The translations under genes and the position numbers were made by a program. From positions 3,031,319 through 3,095,318 of the forward strand of contig JABFRS010000001.1 of assembly GCA_013141055.1 (NCBI GenBank): a DNA stretch of 64,000 bases. The letters run 5' to 3'. This DNA comes from Cyclobacteriaceae bacterium (GTDB lineage: Bacteria > Bacteroidota > Bacteroidia > Cytophagales > Cyclobacteriaceae). Position 1 is the first letter of the stretch; each line of letters begins with the position of its first letter. The notes under the pieces were generated by a model. It had not been told where the DNA came from, did no database searches, and worked only from the letters and a program-made list of their open reading frames with translations. Below, piece after piece: positions 63,096-64,000 of the stretch.

Positions 63096-63264
63096 CTTTT
63101 CCCGGATAATCCTCTGATCACCTCCCTATCTCCCTCTTATGTCTCTCGGATGTTCCGGCATGTCTGCCCGGAGTCATGACCTCGTAGTATGCTTGTCGGT
63201 CCGGATGATGTTCGGATGCTTTCCCTTCGCTCTTTAATATTATCTTGAAGCCTTAACCTGATCC

Positions 63265-64000
63265 TTGGCCTCAAAGTTTACCTCTGCACTCTATTATACA
63301 GTGTCCCTGGCACTTATATCTATCTGCGCTATTTCTCCCACGCTTGCACAAAACAGTCCGGTCGAGTTCAAACGCTGGACGGTTGACGAAGGATTGCCGC
63401 AAAATTCAATAGGGAAAATTATTCAAACAAGGGACGGGTACATCTGGTTGCCAACACAGGGCGGGTTAGCCCGGTTTGATGGAGTCCAATTCGAAAACTT
63501 TGACGTCAACCGTGAACCCGAACTAGGGAGCAATCGCACCTCTGTTCTTTGCGAAACGAAGGATGGTCGCCTTCTTCTTGGCAATATTGGTGGAGGATTG
63601 GTTGTTTATGAAAATCACAGGTTCAAAAACATTTCTGATCAATTGGGTATCACCAATCAAACAGTGAACCTGATCACAACGGACAGCCAAAACAGAGTCT
63701 GGGTCCTCACGGAAAAATCCGGCATCGTGGTGCTGGATGGTAAGACGTTGCTCCCGCTTGATGAGTATAAACCTTTACAAAAGGTTATCGCTCAAAACAT
63801 CTATGAAACTCCTTCAGGCGAGATGATCCTGGAACATGGCCCAAACACCCGTGTCTGGAAAGATGGAAAACTCGACGATCTCTCACAACACTTTTATGCA
63901 ACGCTTCATAATAGTTATAAACCTGAACCCGATATTCTGTTCACGTCTACATACACAAGCGACAACAACACGCTTTGGATCGCCAGTCCCACAATATTGT
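63265..64000 (+). CDS. Two-component system propeller (Reg_prop) protein, N-terminal part
   Basis: Open to the window end; 245 codons seen. The start is likely TTG 63265 (MASKFTSALYY..), or GTG 63301; both give a signal peptide ending SPTLA-Q. Then FKRWTVDEGLPQNSIGKIIQTRDGYIWLPTQGGLARFDG, the first blade of a two-component-regulator propeller, with more blades (TTDSQNRVWVLTEKSGIVVLDG, NNTLWIAS). Such proteins continue into Y_Y_Y, a membrane helix and either a histidine kinase or a LuxR HTH; that part is outside. Confidence 0.85.
   Translation, partial: MASKFTSALYYTVSLALISICAISPTLAQNSPVEFKRWTVDEGLPQNSIGKIIQTRDGYIWLPTQGGLARFDGVQFENFDVNREPELGSNRTSVLCETKDGRLLLGNIGGGLVVYENHRFKNISDQLGITNQTVNLITTDSQNRVWVLTEKSGIVVLDGKTLLPLDEYKPLQKVIAQNIYETPSGEMILEHGPNTRVWKDGKLDDLSQHFYATLHNSYKPEPDILFTSTYTSDNNTLWIASPTIL

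Noticed and set aside
1-64000. Prophage, integrative element or insertion sequence
   Set aside because: No integrase, transposase, capsid or conjugation gene, and no long direct or inverted terminal repeats were seen.

Overview
The window reads as chromosome of a Bacteroidota bacterium, most likely order Cytophagales. The pointers are: PorT of the type IX secretion/gliding system directly behind the menaquinone methyltransferase, DUF5606, DUF3127 and DUF6588 proteins, Bacteroidota-type promoters (-33 TTTG, -7 TAnnTTTG) such as the one before the superoxide dismutase gene, many short lipoproteins and beta-barrel proteins, and few Shine-Dalgarno sequences. Genes are dense, GC content is moderate, and no transposase, phage module, rRNA operon or CRISPR array is visible.

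Layout. 1-8 kb: partial membrane protein, prfB with its programmed frameshift, MFS plus YhhN pair, a GIN-domain beta-solenoid protein, a Tet-like MFS pump, a 3'-5' exonuclease and an NhaC antiporter. 8-14 kb: DUF4442, Mpo1-like, a FemAB/GNAT-like protein with a GT2 glycosyltransferase, then rsgA-waaA and a DUF6588 surface protein. 14-24 kb: central metabolism and housekeeping (enoyl-CoA hydratase, LMW phosphatase, aspartate kinase, fructose bisphosphatase, engB, menG-porT, an SDR and a bestrophin-like protein). 24-31 kb: an 1868-residue secreted TPR-CHAT protein convergent with a TPR lipoprotein. 31-38 kb: aspS, tadA, DUF3127 and an ilvE-led operon. 38-46 kb: an EamA-DinB-PaiB operon with a 26-residue membrane peptide at its head, two tandem tRNA-like elements, a tricorn-type protease and a MocR regulator. 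46-53 kb: sod, uvrB, an interrupted aroE, DUF368, a phosphosulfolactate synthase homolog and a TPR protein. 53-60 kb: exopolysaccharide genes (SDR, CpsB phosphatase, Wzc kinase, Wza export protein, GT4), then hflX. 61-64 kb: DUF1080, an unknown protein, an 11-bp tandem repeat and the start of a two-component propeller protein.

Most interesting observations. (1) A near-identical 39-bp element lies 45 nt before the MocR gene and 43 nt before the small-peptide/EamA operon about 4.4 kb away; I infer a shared MocR operator and a small regulon. (2) Between them, on the minus strand, are two tandem tRNA(Gly)-like elements. Both lack an anticodon arm, and their halves are complementary to each other. 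(3) aroE carries an in-frame TAG at codon 154 while all catalytic motifs on both sides are intact. (4) A minus-strand terminator with no gene in front of it suggests a small RNA near 15.25-15.35 kb. (5) The DUF3127 protein ends in an SSB-like acidic DDLPF tip. (6) The RF2 frameshift cassette keeps a strong AGGAGG although Bacteroidota rarely use Shine-Dalgarno pairing.

All family names come from reading motifs by eye. No database search was possible.
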